DNA of 64,000 nt from Methylophilaceae bacterium (GTDB lineage: Bacteria; Pseudomonadota; Gammaproteobacteria; Burkholderiales; Methylophilaceae): the NCBI GenBank assembly GCA_028244835.1, contig JAOKBJ010000001.1:1-64000 (forward strand). Reading direction: 5' to 3'. The translations under genes were made by a program, and so were the position numbers. Shown here in pieces: positions 8,807-17,577 of the stretch. The notes beneath the pieces are model-generated. The model was not told the origin of the DNA. It did no database searches and saw nothing but the letters and a program-made list of their open reading frames with translations. Position 1 is the first letter of the stretch. Each line of letters starts with the position of its first letter.

Positions 8807-9831
8807 CAGGTATTATTTATATCTTTTTTAGAATGCTTTAAACCAAAGTGCTCATATGTTTTTGGGGAAGCTAATCTTCCTCTTGGTGTTCGCATTAAAT
8901 AACCTTGCTGAATTAAATAAGGCTCAATTACATCCTCAATAGTTTCTTTTTCTTCCCCTATAGCAGCTGCAATATTATCAAGGCCTACAGGTCCACCGGA
9001 GAACTTTTCAATAATTGCAAGCAAAAAACTTCTATCCATTAAGTCCAATCCAATCAAATCAATATCAAGCATTTTTAAAGCATCGTCAGCTATTACTTTA
9101 TTGATTCTTCCTTCAGACTTTACTTCAGCAAAATCCCTAACCCGCCTCAAAAGTCGATTTGCAATTCTTGGTGTACCTCTTGATCTATTGGCAATTTCAT
9201 TTGCGCCTTCATTATCAATTTTAACTTCTAAAAGGCCTGCAGACCGAATAACAATTTTAGTTAGCTCTTGTCTCGAATAAAACTCTAATCTAGAAACGAT
9301 ACCAAATCTATCTCTAAGAGGATTAGTAAGCATCCCAGCTCTTGTTGTTGCGCCAATTAGAGTAAAAGGAGGTAATTCAAGTTTTACTGAACGCGCTGAT
9401 GGCCCCTCTCCAATCATAATGTCTAGACGATAATCTTCCATTGCTGGATAAAGAATCTCCTCAATAACTGGAGATAGTCTATGAATTTCGTCAATAAAAA
9501 GAACATCATTTTCTTCTAAATTTGATAACAAGGCTGCTAGATCTCCAGTTTTCTCAAGGACTGGTCCAGAAGTTTGACGTAAATTTACGCCCATCTCTTT
9601 TGCAACAATGTTAGCTAAAGTTGTTTTGCCAAGCCCTGGGGGGCCGAACAACAAAACATGATCCAAAGCTTCATTTCTTTTTTTGGCAGCATCAATAAAA
9701 ATTTTTAGCTGCTCCCTAATTTTCTCCTGTCCGACATATTCATCGAGTTTCTTTGGCCTTAATGCGCGCTCAAAACTCTCCTCTATATTATCTGGAGTTG
9801 ATGAATCTATGAATCTATCTGGTTCAATCAT
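8806..9831 (-). CDS. ruvB: Holliday junction branch-migration ATPase RuvB
   Basis: AAA+ helicase motor that, with RuvA, migrates Holliday junctions. The 341 residues show the N-terminal [12 protein letters not shown] box, Walker [10 protein letters not shown] (63-71), Walker B DEIH (114-117), sensor 1 GATTRAG, and the C-terminal winged helix ([12 protein letters not shown]). It lies 12 bp after ruvA and ends on a one-base overlap with ybgC. ruvC-ruvA-ruvB are contiguous, so the full resolvasome is encoded here. Confidence 0.98.
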   Translation of the reverse strand: MIEPDRFIDSSTPDNIEESFERALRPKKLDEYVGQEKIREQLKIFIDAAKKRNEALDHVLLFGPPGLGKTTLANIVAKEMGVNLRQTSGPVLEKTGDLAALLSNLEENDVLFIDEIHRLSPVIEEILYPAMEDYRLDIMIGEGPSARSVKLELPPFTLIGATTRAGMLTNPLRDRFGIVSRLEFYSRQELTKIVIRSAGLLEVKIDNEGANEIANRSRGTPRIANRLLRRVRDFAEVKSEGRINKVIADDALKMLDIDLIGLDLMDRSFLLAIIEKFSGGPVGLDNIAAAIGEEKETIEDVIEPYLIQQGYLMRTPRGRLASPKTYEHFGLKHSKKDINNT

Positions 9832-9843
9832 TATATTAAATCA

Positions 9844-10425
9844 CTATAGGTTTTTAGATAACAGCTTTAATGCTTGCCTTATTCCATCATTTAATGAAAT
9901 ATCTAAAGCTAATTCTTTAGTAACACTAATAACATCTTTTGAGCTGTAACCTAATGCAATTAATGCATTTTGTATATCTTGAAGTGTTGTTGGCTCTTTA
10001 TTTGATGTTATTTTTATTTGGTCCTCTTTAAACTTATCTTTTAATTCTAGAACTAATCGCTCTGCAGTCTTTTTACCTATTCCTGGAATTTTAATTAATA
10101 AATCAGAATCTTGATCAGTAATTGCCAGCATAAGCTCATCGACAGTCATACCCCCAAGAATTGATAATGCAACTTTTGCACCAACACCGTTAACTTTAAT
10201 TAATAATCTAAATATTTTACGCTCTTGAATAGAGGCAAAGCCAAATAATAATTGAGCATCTTCTCGAACAATAAAATGAGTTAGTAATGTAACTTCTGAA
10301 CCTATTTCAGGTAAATCATAAAATGTTGGCATTGAAACTTCAACTTCATAACCAACACCATGACAATCTAACAAGATCATAGGAGGTATTTTTTCTAGTA
10401 AATGTCCTTGAATTCGTCCTATCAT
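9844..10425 (-). CDS. ruvA: Holliday junction DNA-binding protein RuvA
   Basis: RuvA binds four-way junctions as a tetramer and loads RuvB. The 193 residues show the N-terminal OB fold (MIGRIQGHLLEK, VGYEVEVS), helix-hairpin-helix motifs (LIKVNGVGAKVALSIL and LIKIPGIGKKTAERLVLEL), and the flexible C-terminal domain that contacts RuvB (LIALGYSSKDV). It overlaps ruvC by 4 nt (ATGA). Confidence 0.97.
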   Translation of the reverse strand: MIGRIQGHLLEKIPPMILLDCHGVGYEVEVSMPTFYDLPEIGSEVTLLTHFIVREDAQLLFGFASIQERKIFRLLIKVNGVGAKVALSILGGMTVDELMLAITDQDSDLLIKIPGIGKKTAERLVLELKDKFKEDQIKITSNKEPTTLQDIQNALIALGYSSKDVISVTKELALDISLNDGIRQALKLLSKNL

Positions 10426-10955
10426 ATTATTCTTCCAGATTTCATTCGATTCCCTGTTCCAAATTTTGCTAAGCTCCCACTAATATTAGCATGGCAAATA
10501 CCACAAGCTAAAGCATCTGCTGAGTCTTGACTTGGTACTGATGGAAGATTTAATAATTTTTGAACCATTATTTGAACTTGAGATTTGCTTGCATGGCCCA
10601 TTCCTACAACTGATTTTTTAACTTGCAAGGCAGTGTACTCAAATACGTCAAGGTTCTGCAGAACTGCCGCACTAATTGCTGCCCCTCTTGCTTGTCCTAG
10701 CAATAAAGTAGATTGAGGATTTACGTTTACAAAAACTTTCTCAATTGCTACGCAATTTGGTTTAAATTTGCAAATCACCTCATCCAACCCTAAAAGAATT
10801 ATTTTAATCCGAGAAGCCAGGTCACTATCTTGATTAGTTGTTTTAATTACTCCACTTGCTTCATAGGAAATAATTCCAGATGAATTAGATATTACACCAT
10901 ATCCTGTAACTCTCAATCCTGGATCAATCCCAAGAATTTTATTAGTAATTTTAAT
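10422..10955 (-). CDS. ruvC: Holliday junction endonuclease RuvC, apparently starting at ATT
   Basis: Resolvase that cuts Holliday junctions. The first conventional start in frame (TTG, 10916) gives MRVTGYG and removes the essential first Asp. Upstream in the same frame lie I-L-G-I-D-P-G, then codons back to an in-frame TGA at 10961-10959, with no ATG, GTG or TTG. ATT at 10955 overlaps the yebC stop by one base (TAATT, like the TAATG junctions nearby) and has GAGG 7 nt upstream. With this start the catalytic acids are D11, E72 (AIEKVF), D144 and D147 (QDSADALA). Length 177 matches the family. ATT at 10949 is a second option. Start inferred; function secure. Confidence 0.9.
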   Translation of the reverse strand: MKITNKILGIDPGLRVTGYGVISNSSGIISYEASGVIKTTNQDSDLASRIKIILLGLDEVICKFKPNCVAIEKVFVNVNPQSTLLLGQARGAAISAAVLQNLDVFEYTALQVKKSVVGMGHASKSQVQIMVQKLLNLPSVPSQDSADALACGICHANISGSLAKFGTGNRMKSGRII

Positions 10956-11683
10956 TACTCATCCTCTATTACAACATTTGTATAAACTTCTTGGACATCA
11001 TCTAAATCCTCAAGAAAATCTAAAATTCTTCTCATCTTCTCCCCGTCAGATCCCTTTAATTCAGTTTCAATTTCAGCTTTCATTGTTAATTCAGCAAATT
11101 CGTATTTAAGATTTACTTTATCAAATCCTTCTTTGATATTTAAAAATTCATTTGGAGGTGTAATTATCTCAACGCTGCCATCATCATTATTAATAATATC
11201 TTCAGCGCCTAAATCAATTGCAATTTCTGCTAATTCATCTGAATTAAAGCCAGGAGCAAAAAGAATATCTCCACAATGTTTAAATAAATATGAAACAGAG
11301 CCATCGGTACCTAAGTTTCCGCCATTCTTACTTAAAGCTAATCTAACATCTGCTACTGCACGTTGCTTATTATCAGTCAAACAATCAATAATAATTGCAG
11401 CGCCATTAACCCCATAACCTTCATAGCGAATTTCTTCATAATTTACACCTTCTAACTCACCAGTTCCTCGCTTTATGGCTCTAGTAATATTTTCAGCTGG
11501 CATACTTTCTTCTTTAGCAGAACTGACTGCAGTTCTTAATCGTGGATTAAAATTTACATCTCCTCCGCCCAATCGAGCAGCTACTGTAATTTCTTTCACT
11601 AATTTTGTAAAAATTTTCCCACGTTTGGCATCTTGCCTGCCTTTTCGATGTTGGATATTTGCCCATTTTGAGTGGCCCGCCAT
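10955..11683 (-). CDS. yebC: YebC/PmpR family protein
   Basis: Conserved cytoplasmic YebC-family protein, annotated as a transcriptional regulator. Recent work on the family links it to translation of poly-proline stretches. The start is the ATG at 11683, giving the invariant [23 protein letters not shown]; a longer in-frame reading to 11701 adds six residues and is unlikely. All conserved blocks are present ([53 protein letters not shown]). About 242 residues. It is the first gene of the ruvCAB cluster. A weak extended -10 (TGTTAAAAT, 11725-11717, minus strand) lies in the 100-bp upstream gap. Confidence 0.96.
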   Translation of the reverse strand: MAGHSKWANIQHRKGRQDAKRGKIFTKLVKEITVAARLGGGDVNFNPRLRTAVSSAKEESMPAENITRAIKRGTGELEGVNYEEIRYEGYGVNGAAIIIDCLTDNKQRAVADVRLALSKNGGNLGTDGSVSYLFKHCGDILFAPGFNSDELAEIAIDLGAEDIINNDDGSVEIITPPNEFLNIKEGFDKVNLKYEFAELTMKAEIETELKGSDGEKMRRILDFLEDLDDVQEVYTNVVIEDE

Positions 11684-11783
11684 AATCTTAATACCTACCA
11701 AAACTTTAAAATAATTATTTTAACAGTTAAATCACCTAAATATAGGCTAAGATATTTTTACTTATTACTTAGAAATTTAAAGC

Positions 11784-12386
11784 TTAAGATGGTATGGGGA
11801 GGTGTATCCAGCCAGTAGCTATATATTTTGTGCCTGATTCTACGATATTTCCTTTATGAGCATGGGTCCACTCCGCTGGCCATATTAAAGTTTTACCTTT
11901 TATTGGTTTGATATCTATATTGTGATGAATAAAGCTTGTTTTACCCCCTTTAAAGTCATCATTTAGATATGTCATAAATGCAAATAATCGATGTAATGAT
12001 GATATATGTACTCTTTCAGAATGCACTTTAGCAAAATGCCCACCAGGATTATATTTCTGAATATTGAACGCCCCAATATCTAATTTTGGAAAATTGGTTT
12101 TAAGGAATGGCCATTGAGCAGCATAATCCATGTAGCATCCATAAAGATGCTGCATATAATCATTAAAAATTTTATGTGAAGGTAAAGTTAGTTCTGCCGG
12201 GTATACAGGCATATCTATAGAATTCTTTCTTTCTAAATCAAGTCCAGTTGCACTCTCTCCTTGAACCTGCTTATCTTTATTTTTTTCAAAAAAATTAATT
12301 ATATCTCTACACAAATCAGGATTTTCTAAGTTCCAACTACCTATAAAGCTTGGCCCAGAATCAATTTTTTCTTTATCTCTTTGCAT
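11784..12386 (-). CDS. 2OG-Fe(II) oxygenase (prolyl 4-hydroxylase-like)
   Basis: 200 residues resembling the 2-oxoglutarate/Fe(II) dioxygenases. The metal-binding triad seems to be H122-x-E124 (HSE) plus H177 (HKG). K187 in GTKYIATGW is positioned to bind 2-oxoglutarate. The segments FAFMTYLNDDFKGGKTSF and KGKTLIWPAEWTHAHKG are typical of the P4H/Tpa1-like group common in marine bacteria and phages. The proximal acid is Glu rather than the usual Asp. Its ATG directly follows the stop of the upstream TPR gene (no gap), suggesting joint action; the substrate is unknown. It lies in an accessory block between aspS and yebC. Confidence 0.7.
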   Translation of the reverse strand: MQRDKEKIDSGPSFIGSWNLENPDLCRDIINFFEKNKDKQVQGESATGLDLERKNSIDMPVYPAELTLPSHKIFNDYMQHLYGCYMDYAAQWPFLKTNFPKLDIGAFNIQKYNPGGHFAKVHSERVHISSLHRLFAFMTYLNDDFKGGKTSFIHHNIDIKPIKGKTLIWPAEWTHAHKGNIVESGTKYIATGWIHLPIPS

Positions 12387-12830
12387 TTAAATATTACCTT
12401 TAAGAACAGAAAATCCATTATCAACATCAAATTGAATAACTCCATCTACTTTATATAGATACTCTAAACCTTCTTTATGCCGACCTAAATTAAAATAAAC
12501 ATCACTTAAATCTACATATGCTTTTATACAATTTTTATCTAATTCTATCGCATGCAATAAGGCGGAAGCTGCATCATTATAATTTCCAACTTCTCTATGA
12601 AAAATACCTATACAAACTGAAATGTCTGCATTTTTTGGCTCTAAATTATATGCTAAAAGATAACTCTGAAATGCAAGTTCGAATCTCCTTAATTTTAAAT
12701 ATTCATTACCAAGACTGATATGAAGATTATAGTTCTTAGGAGCTTTTTTTAATGAATTCTTTAATGTCAAAATGATTTTATTAAATTTTTCTAAATTATC
12801 ATCATTTAATTTTTTTAAATTTTTAGTCAT
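12387..12830 (-). CDS. Small TPR-repeat protein
   Basis: 147 residues made almost wholly of tetratricopeptide units, for example APKNYNLHISLGNEYLKLRRFELA, EPKNADISVCIGIFHREVGNYNDA and DKNCIKAYVDLSDVYFNLGRHKEG. There is no signal peptide or membrane segment, so it is probably a cytoplasmic scaffold. Its stop is followed immediately by the ATG of the 2OG-Fe(II) oxygenase; TPR modules are often fused to or paired with such oxygenases and with glycosyltransferases. It may present substrate to the neighbour (inference). Confidence 0.7.
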   Translation of the reverse strand: MTKNLKKLNDDNLEKFNKIILTLKNSLKKAPKNYNLHISLGNEYLKLRRFELAFQSYLLAYNLEPKNADISVCIGIFHREVGNYNDAASALLHAIELDKNCIKAYVDLSDVYFNLGRHKEGLEYLYKVDGVIQFDVDNGFSVLKGNI

Positions 12831-12843
12831 TTTTAAAATTTAT

Positions 12844-13263
12844 TCAGTCGCCAATAATTTTTACTAAAACTCTTTTTTTTCTCCTACCATCAAACTCTCC
12901 GTAAAAGATTTGCTCCCAGGGGCCAAAATCTAACTGGCCATTAGTAATAGCAACTACAACCTCTCTTCCCATAACTTGTCTTTTCATATGTGCATCAGCA
13001 TTATCTTCTCCAGTATCGTTATGACGATATCCGCTAACAGGCTCATGTGGCGCCAGATGTTCTAGCCACTTTTTGTAGTCATGATGCAAACCAGATTCAT
13101 CATCATTAATAAACACACTTGCTGTGATATGCATTGCATTGACTAGAACAAAACCTTCTTTAATATTGCTTTCATCCAAACAAGATCTAATCTCAGATGT
13201 TATATTAGTGAAATGCATTCTATCAGGGGCATTAAACCATAATTCTTTACGATAACTTTTCAT
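12844..13263 (-). CDS. YjbQ / UPF0047 family protein
   Basis: 139 residues with the family signatures [23 protein letters not shown] and [21 protein letters not shown], and the C-terminal [19 protein letters not shown]0047 members form trimers with conserved histidines; some have weak thiamine-phosphate synthase activity in vitro, but the physiological role is not settled. It lies 3 bp after the glycosyltransferase gene and 13 bp before the TPR gene, so it is part of the same transcription unit. Family assignment is firm; function is not. Confidence 0.85.
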   Translation of the reverse strand: MKSYRKELWFNAPDRMHFTNITSEIRSCLDESNIKEGFVLVNAMHITASVFINDDESGLHHDYKKWLEHLAPHEPVSGYRHNDTGEDNADAHMKRQVMGREVVVAITNGQLDFGPWEQIFYGEFDGRRKKRVLVKIIGD

Positions 13264-13266
13264 AAT

Positions 13267-13953
13267 TTATTCCTCCATCCCGTCATTAACTCTCTTATGT
13301 TTTTTTAGCCATATGTCTGACATCTCTGTATCTCTATAATCTTTAAAGCATGGAGTTCCTAATGTGTAATGAATGATATTTGCTTGTTCATTATTTGGAT
13401 ATTCGGTTGCAAGCCAATTCCATTCTTTAGGTAATTCTCCAATATCATCATCCGTAAGCCAAGAAAAGCGATGTAGATATTTTCCTGACTGATTAGCAAT
13501 AAAATCTGGTGTTAAAAGCTTATGTTTAGGATGTTCACAGTTCCATAAAATAACGCTAGACCAATTTTTTCTTGGGTAATCTTGATTGATATTTCCTAAA
13601 TATTTTTGATGTGCTTTTGTTTTATAATCATGTTTAACTACTTGTAAAGCTTTTGAATCATCACGTAAGTCGAGTAATTCTTTAATATCTTTCTGACAAA
13701 TCATATCTCCATCAACAAAAATAGCCCAACCTTTAAAATCATTTAAATATGGAGTTAAAAAACGTGAGTAAACAAAGTCGTTACTTTTGTCCTCATGCTT
13801 TTCTTCGTAACCTTTTAATGTTTTGACTGCTAGAGGAGTTATATCTAATGGAATTGAAGCATGATCAATAAGGCTTTGAACAAAAGCATGATATGCAATA
13901 GCTTCTCTTTGATCAAAACCTATATATATTTTTACTTTTTTGTTTTCAGACAT
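13267..13953 (-). CDS. GT-A type glycosyltransferase (family 8-like)
   Basis: 228 residues with an N-terminal KIYIGFDQREAIAYHAFVQSL and a metal/nucleotide-sugar D-x-D motif, VDGDM (D81, D83), preceded by SRFLTPYLNDFKGWAIF. Later blocks (WSSVILWNCEHPKHKLLTPDF, HRFSWL, EWNWLATEYP, NIIHYTLGTPCFKDY) fit short marine and phage-associated glycosyltransferases. There is no membrane segment. It probably acts on a cell-surface or protein glycan; donor and acceptor are unknown. It sits 13 bp after the VOC gene and leads into yjbQ-TPR-oxygenase. Confidence 0.65.
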   Translation of the reverse strand: MSENKKVKIYIGFDQREAIAYHAFVQSLIDHASIPLDITPLAVKTLKGYEEKHEDKSNDFVYSRFLTPYLNDFKGWAIFVDGDMICQKDIKELLDLRDDSKALQVVKHDYKTKAHQKYLGNINQDYPRKNWSSVILWNCEHPKHKLLTPDFIANQSGKYLHRFSWLTDDDIGELPKEWNWLATEYPNNEQANIIHYTLGTPCFKDYRDTEMSDIWLKKHKRVNDGMEE

Positions 13954-13966
13954 CCTATGTCCTTAA

Positions 13967-14347
13967 TCATGTTTTACAAAAAATTAATTCTATCCCGTTT
14001 CCAGCTGGGTCTTTAAAAAAAATCTGCTCAGTCCCTATTTCAGGTACCACGCGAAAATGAAAATTTATTTCATTTTTTTCTAAAATTTTAATATATTTAT
14101 CTTTATCCTCTGCTGTAAAGGCCATATGATCGAAAGTACTTTTTGTATTAGCAGGATTATCATCATTTTCTTTTGTTTCGCTTAAATGTAAAATATCTTT
14201 TTGTCCAGCATTTAGCCAATAGCCATTACTTTTAAATGGAGGCCTAGTACCTAACTGGAGCCCAACAATTTCAATATAAAAAACTTTTAAGTCTTCCATC
14301 ATCTTAGCTCCCGATCTAAGATTATAGTGATTAATTCCACTAATCAT
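13967..14347 (-). CDS. VOC (glyoxalase/bleomycin-resistance) superfamily protein
   Basis: 126 residues of two beta-alpha-beta-beta-beta units: GINHYNLRS at the N-terminus (candidate metal ligand H7), DILHLSE in the middle, and [13 protein letters not shown] at the C-terminus with the conserved metal-binding Glu. This is the pattern of a metal-dependent VOC enzyme, but the substrate cannot be inferred. The ATG overlaps the aspS end by 8 nt, so it is co-translated with aspS. Confidence 0.75.
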   Translation of the reverse strand: MISGINHYNLRSGAKMMEDLKVFYIEIVGLQLGTRPPFKSNGYWLNAGQKDILHLSETKENDDNPANTKSTFDHMAFTAEDKDKYIKILEKNEINFHFRVVPEIGTEQIFFKDPAGNGIELIFCKT

Positions 14348-16133
14348 TCTTTTGCTCTGAACTTGAAGGCCTTACCCTAATATGTAATTCTTGCAATTGT
14401 TTTTCATCAACTCGGTTGGGTGATTGTGTCATTAAGCACTGAGCCTTTTGTGTTTTCGGAAAAGCTATCACATCTCGAATCGAATCAGAGCCTGCCAACA
14501 AAGTTACTATTCTATCTAATCCAAATGCAACTCCTCCATGAGGTGGGGCACCATATTTTAATGCATCTAATAAAAATCCAAATTTATCTTTGGCTTCTTG
14601 TTCTGATATTCCTAGTGCTTTGAATACTTTAGATTGAAGATCAGATTTATGAATACGAATAGAACCACCACCCATTTCCCAACCATTTATTACCATATCA
14701 TATGCTTTTGATAAACATTTCCCAGGATCTGAATCTAAATATTTCTCATGTCCATCCTGTGGCGCCGTAAATGGATGGTGCAGAGCATTCCAAGTCTTTG
14801 AAGTTTCATCATAATCAAACATTGGAAAATCAACTACCCATAATGGTGCCCATTCAACATCATTAAGATGTTTTTTTTCATGCCCAATTTTAACCCTAAG
14901 GGCTCCCATAGCCTCATTTACTATTTTCGCTTTATCTGCACCAAAGAAAATTAAATCACCATTTTCTGAGTCGGTTTTATTAATTATTGCTTCTAATGCC
15001 TTGGTATTAATATTCTTAACAATCGGGCTTTGAAGTCCTTCTTCGTTTAGCTGAGTCTTGTCTTTAACTTTAATATAGGCTAAACCTTTAGCACCATAAA
15101 TTTTTACAAATTCAGTATAAGCATCAATTTCTGAACGAGATAGATCTGAACCACCTGGCACTCTTAATGCAGCTACTCTCCCATTTTCCATATTTGCAGC
15201 AGAAGAAAATACTTTAAAATCTACATTTTTCATTTCTTCAGTCATTTCAGTTAGTTCAAGAGTAACTCTTAAATCAGGCTTATCAGAACCATAACGGGAC
15301 ATTGATTCCTTATATGATAATTTAGGAAATGATGTTGGCAAATTTATATTTAAGACTTCTGAATAAGTTTGTCGGATCATATTTTCAGAAATTTCTATAA
15401 TACTTTCTTCATCAATAAAAGATGCTTCAATATCAATTTGAGTAAATTCGGGTTGCCGATCAGCTCTCAAGTCCTCATCTCTGAAGCATTTAGCAATTTG
15501 ATAATATCGATCAAAACCAGACACCATTAAAATTTGTTTAAATAATTGCGGAGATTGCGGCAAGGCAAAAAATTCTCCATGGTGAACTCTTGATGGAACT
15601 AAATAGTCTCGTGCTCCCTCAGGAGTACTTCGATTCAATATTGGAGTTTCTAACTCAATAAACCCTTCCTTGTCTAAAAAATTCCTTACGCTTTTTGAAG
15701 TATTATTCCTTAGCCTAAGATTTTTTTGCATAACATCACGTCTCAAATCTATAAAACGATATTCAAGCCTTACAGCTTCTGAAACTGTTTCATCATCAAG
15801 CATAAATGGGGGGGTTAAAGATTCATTTAAAATCTCAACTTTGGATGCTAACATTTCAATTTCTCCTGAAGGAAGATTTAAATTAATCGTTCCTTCAGGT
15901 CTAAGTCTAACCTTACACGTAACTTTCAACACAAATTCATTTCTGATTGTTTCAGCAATTTTAAATGCATCAGGAGTATCTGGATCAATAACTATCTGGG
16001 CTAAGCCCTCGCTATCTCTTAAATCGATAAAAATAACACCTCCATGATCTCTTCTTCTGTGAGCCCATCCACAAAGAATCACTTCTTTATGTTCATGACT
16101 TTTATTTAATTCACCACAATAATGCGTTCTCAT
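14340..16133 (-). CDS. aspS: Aspartate--tRNA ligase, non-discriminating type by signature
   Basis: Class II synthetase, bacterial type, 597 residues. It has an N-terminal OB anticodon domain ([20 protein letters not shown]), class II motif 2 ([21 protein letters not shown]), a GAD insertion, and motif 3 ([10 protein letters not shown]). H30 followed by Gly-Gly corresponds to the position that is Leu-Gly-Ser in discriminating E. coli AspRS and His in the non-discriminating Pseudomonas enzyme. With GatCAB at 49890-53068 this suggests Asp-tRNAAsn is made and amidated. It lies 21 bp after the DUF502 gene. Confidence 0.97.
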   Translation of the reverse strand: MRTHYCGELNKSHEHKEVILCGWAHRRRDHGGVIFIDLRDSEGLAQIVIDPDTPDAFKIAETIRNEFVLKVTCKVRLRPEGTINLNLPSGEIEMLASKVEILNESLTPPFMLDDETVSEAVRLEYRFIDLRRDVMQKNLRLRNNTSKSVRNFLDKEGFIELETPILNRSTPEGARDYLVPSRVHHGEFFALPQSPQLFKQILMVSGFDRYYQIAKCFRDEDLRADRQPEFTQIDIEASFIDEESIIEISENMIRQTYSEVLNINLPTSFPKLSYKESMSRYGSDKPDLRVTLELTEMTEEMKNVDFKVFSSAANMENGRVAALRVPGGSDLSRSEIDAYTEFVKIYGAKGLAYIKVKDKTQLNEEGLQSPIVKNINTKALEAIINKTDSENGDLIFFGADKAKIVNEAMGALRVKIGHEKKHLNDVEWAPLWVVDFPMFDYDETSKTWNALHHPFTAPQDGHEKYLDSDPGKCLSKAYDMVINGWEMGGGSIRIHKSDLQSKVFKALGISEQEAKDKFGFLLDALKYGAPPHGGVAFGLDRIVTLLAGSDSIRDVIAFPKTQKAQCLMTQSPNRVDEKQLQELHIRVRPSSSEQKND

Positions 16134-16154
16134 CTAAATTCTCTTTTAAAGTAA

Positions 16155-16766
16155 TTATTTTTTTTGTTTAAGTTTTTTATCTGTAGGAACTACGCCCATT
16201 GAAATAACATATTTCAGAACTTGGTCCACACTAATATCTAACTCAACAACTTTATTTTTTGGAACCATTAATGTATATCCTGATGTTGGATTAGGTGTTG
16301 TTGGTACGTATACATTTACATAATCCCCTTTTATGTCTTTTGTTATTCTTTCATCAGGCTCTCCAGTAATGAATGCGAAAGTATATGTGCCTGCAATTGG
16401 AAACTCAATTAAAACTGCCTTACTAAATGCTTCGCCCGAACTTGAAAGTAAAGTGTCTGAAACTTGTTTAATACTTTTATAAACTGTCTTAACAAAAGGA
16501 AGCCGATTAAGAAGAACCTCGTATAAGCCAATAATTTTTTTTCCAAAAAAGTTATTGGCGATTATGCCTGTAACTAATATAACAATGAACGTCAAAATAA
16601 CACCGAACCCCAATATTTCAGTTCCTAAAAGATAATCGGGTCTTAAGGTTTCTGGGAGTAAGAATAATATTTGATCCAAGAACTTGATCAAAGAAAAAAG
16701 AACCCAAAAAGTCAGGATTAATGGAATAAGGACCAACAAGCCAGTTAAAAAGTTTTTTTTAATCAT
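16155..16766 (-). CDS. DUF502 family membrane protein
   Basis: 203 residues with two membrane helices near the N-terminus (FLTGLLVLIPLILTFWVLFSLI and ILGFGVILTFIVILVTGIIAN) and a soluble C-terminal domain containing the DUF502 blocks PFVKTVYKSIKQVSDTLL and VNVYVPTTPNPTSGYTLMVP. Function is unknown; plant homologues (LCV-like) are membrane proteins. The order FmdB-DUF502-aspS is conserved in beta- and gammaproteobacteria. It overlaps the FmdB gene by 8 nt. Confidence 0.88.
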   Translation of the reverse strand: MIKKNFLTGLLVLIPLILTFWVLFSLIKFLDQILFLLPETLRPDYLLGTEILGFGVILTFIVILVTGIIANNFFGKKIIGLYEVLLNRLPFVKTVYKSIKQVSDTLLSSSGEAFSKAVLIEFPIAGTYTFAFITGEPDERITKDIKGDYVNVYVPTTPNPTSGYTLMVPKNKVVELDISVDQVLKYVISMGVVPTDKKLKQKK

Positions 16767-17022
16767 TATTTTTTGAAGCCTCAGTTTTAGTCAATTTTGT
16801 AGTTTTTTCATTACTTTTCTTATTGCCTTCAGGCTTAGGTTTATTTTTAAAATCTGTTTCATACCAGCCCGACCCCTTTAATTTGAAGTGAGGTGCAGAT
16901 ACTTGCTTATTAAATGTTTTATTCTTGCAAGCTGGACAATCTAATACCGGGGCATCTGATAGTTTACCAAGCACATCATCTTGATGCTCGCAATGAGAAC
17001 ATAGGTAGTCGTATAAAGGCAT
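16759..17022 (-). CDS. FmdB-type zinc-ribbon protein
   Basis: 87 residues with MPLYDYLCSHCEH and CPACKN, two CxxC pairs (about C8/C11 and C31/C34) forming the FmdB/CxxC regulatory zinc ribbon. The conserved FKLKGSGWYETDFK follows, and then a basic, low-complexity tail. The family name comes from a formamidase regulator; most members have no known role. It sits 16 bp after ssb and overlaps the DUF502 gene. Confidence 0.88.
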   Translation of the reverse strand: MPLYDYLCSHCEHQDDVLGKLSDAPVLDCPACKNKTFNKQVSAPHFKLKGSGWYETDFKNKPKPEGNKKSNEKTTKLTKTEASKNND

Positions 17023-17038
17023 TTTCTAAATCCCTTAA

Positions 17039-17509
17039 TTAAAAAGGAATATCGTCTTCTGGAAGTTCAATAGTCGGCTCACCTGATGGGACTGAGCTAG
17101 TTTCTTGTTTATTTACCCTTTCTGGTTCTTGATTAAAATTATTATCAGAACTACTTGAAGCACTGTTGCGACTATCTTTGCCTCCCAACATTTGCATAGT
17201 GTCTGCTGCAACTTCGGTCGTATATCTATCTTGGCCCTCTTTGGTTTGCCACTTCCTTGTTTGAAGGCTTCCTTCAACAAAAACAGAACTTCCTTTCTTA
17301 AGATATTCACCTGCAATTTCAGCTAATTTTCGATACATTACAATATTATGCCACTCTGTTTTTTCTTTTTTCTCGCCCGTAGCTTTGTCTTTCCATGATG
17401 TGCTAGTAGCAATGCTAAAATTACATACAGAATCTCCATTAGGAAATGTTCTGACTTCAGGGTCCCTTCCTAGATTACCAAGCAACATTACTTTATTAAC
17501 TGATGGCAT
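17039..17509 (-). CDS. ssb: Single-stranded DNA-binding protein
   Basis: 156 residues. The N-terminal OB fold ([59 protein letters not shown]) covers ~1-110, a Ser/Asn-rich linker follows, and the C-terminal acidic tip EDDIPF recruits repair and replication partners. It lies between the MFS gene and FmdB; uvrA-MFS-ssb linkage is common in betaproteobacteria. Confidence 0.97.
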   Translation of the reverse strand: MPSVNKVMLLGNLGRDPEVRTFPNGDSVCNFSIATSTSWKDKATGEKKEKTEWHNIVMYRKLAEIAGEYLKKGSSVFVEGSLQTRKWQTKEGQDRYTTEVAADTMQMLGGKDSRNSASSSSDNNFNQEPERVNKQETSSVPSGEPTIELPEDDIPF

Positions 17510-17577
17510 ATTTTCTCCTATTTCTATATTGTTATTAAATTAATTACTATTTTCTGATACATATGTAGTTATAAGTT

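Noticed and set aside
11133-11417. 94-residue plus-strand reading frame opposite yebC
   Set aside because: Antisense to an essentially universal conserved protein and lacks a ribosome binding site.
11784-13953. Prophage remnant or genomic island
   Set aside because: Genes have phage-like relatives, but no integrase, att repeats, tRNA or phage structural genes are present, and base composition by eye matches the surroundings.
17113-17316. Second minus-strand reading frame inside ssb
   Set aside because: Different frame in a certain gene; no domain or start signal.
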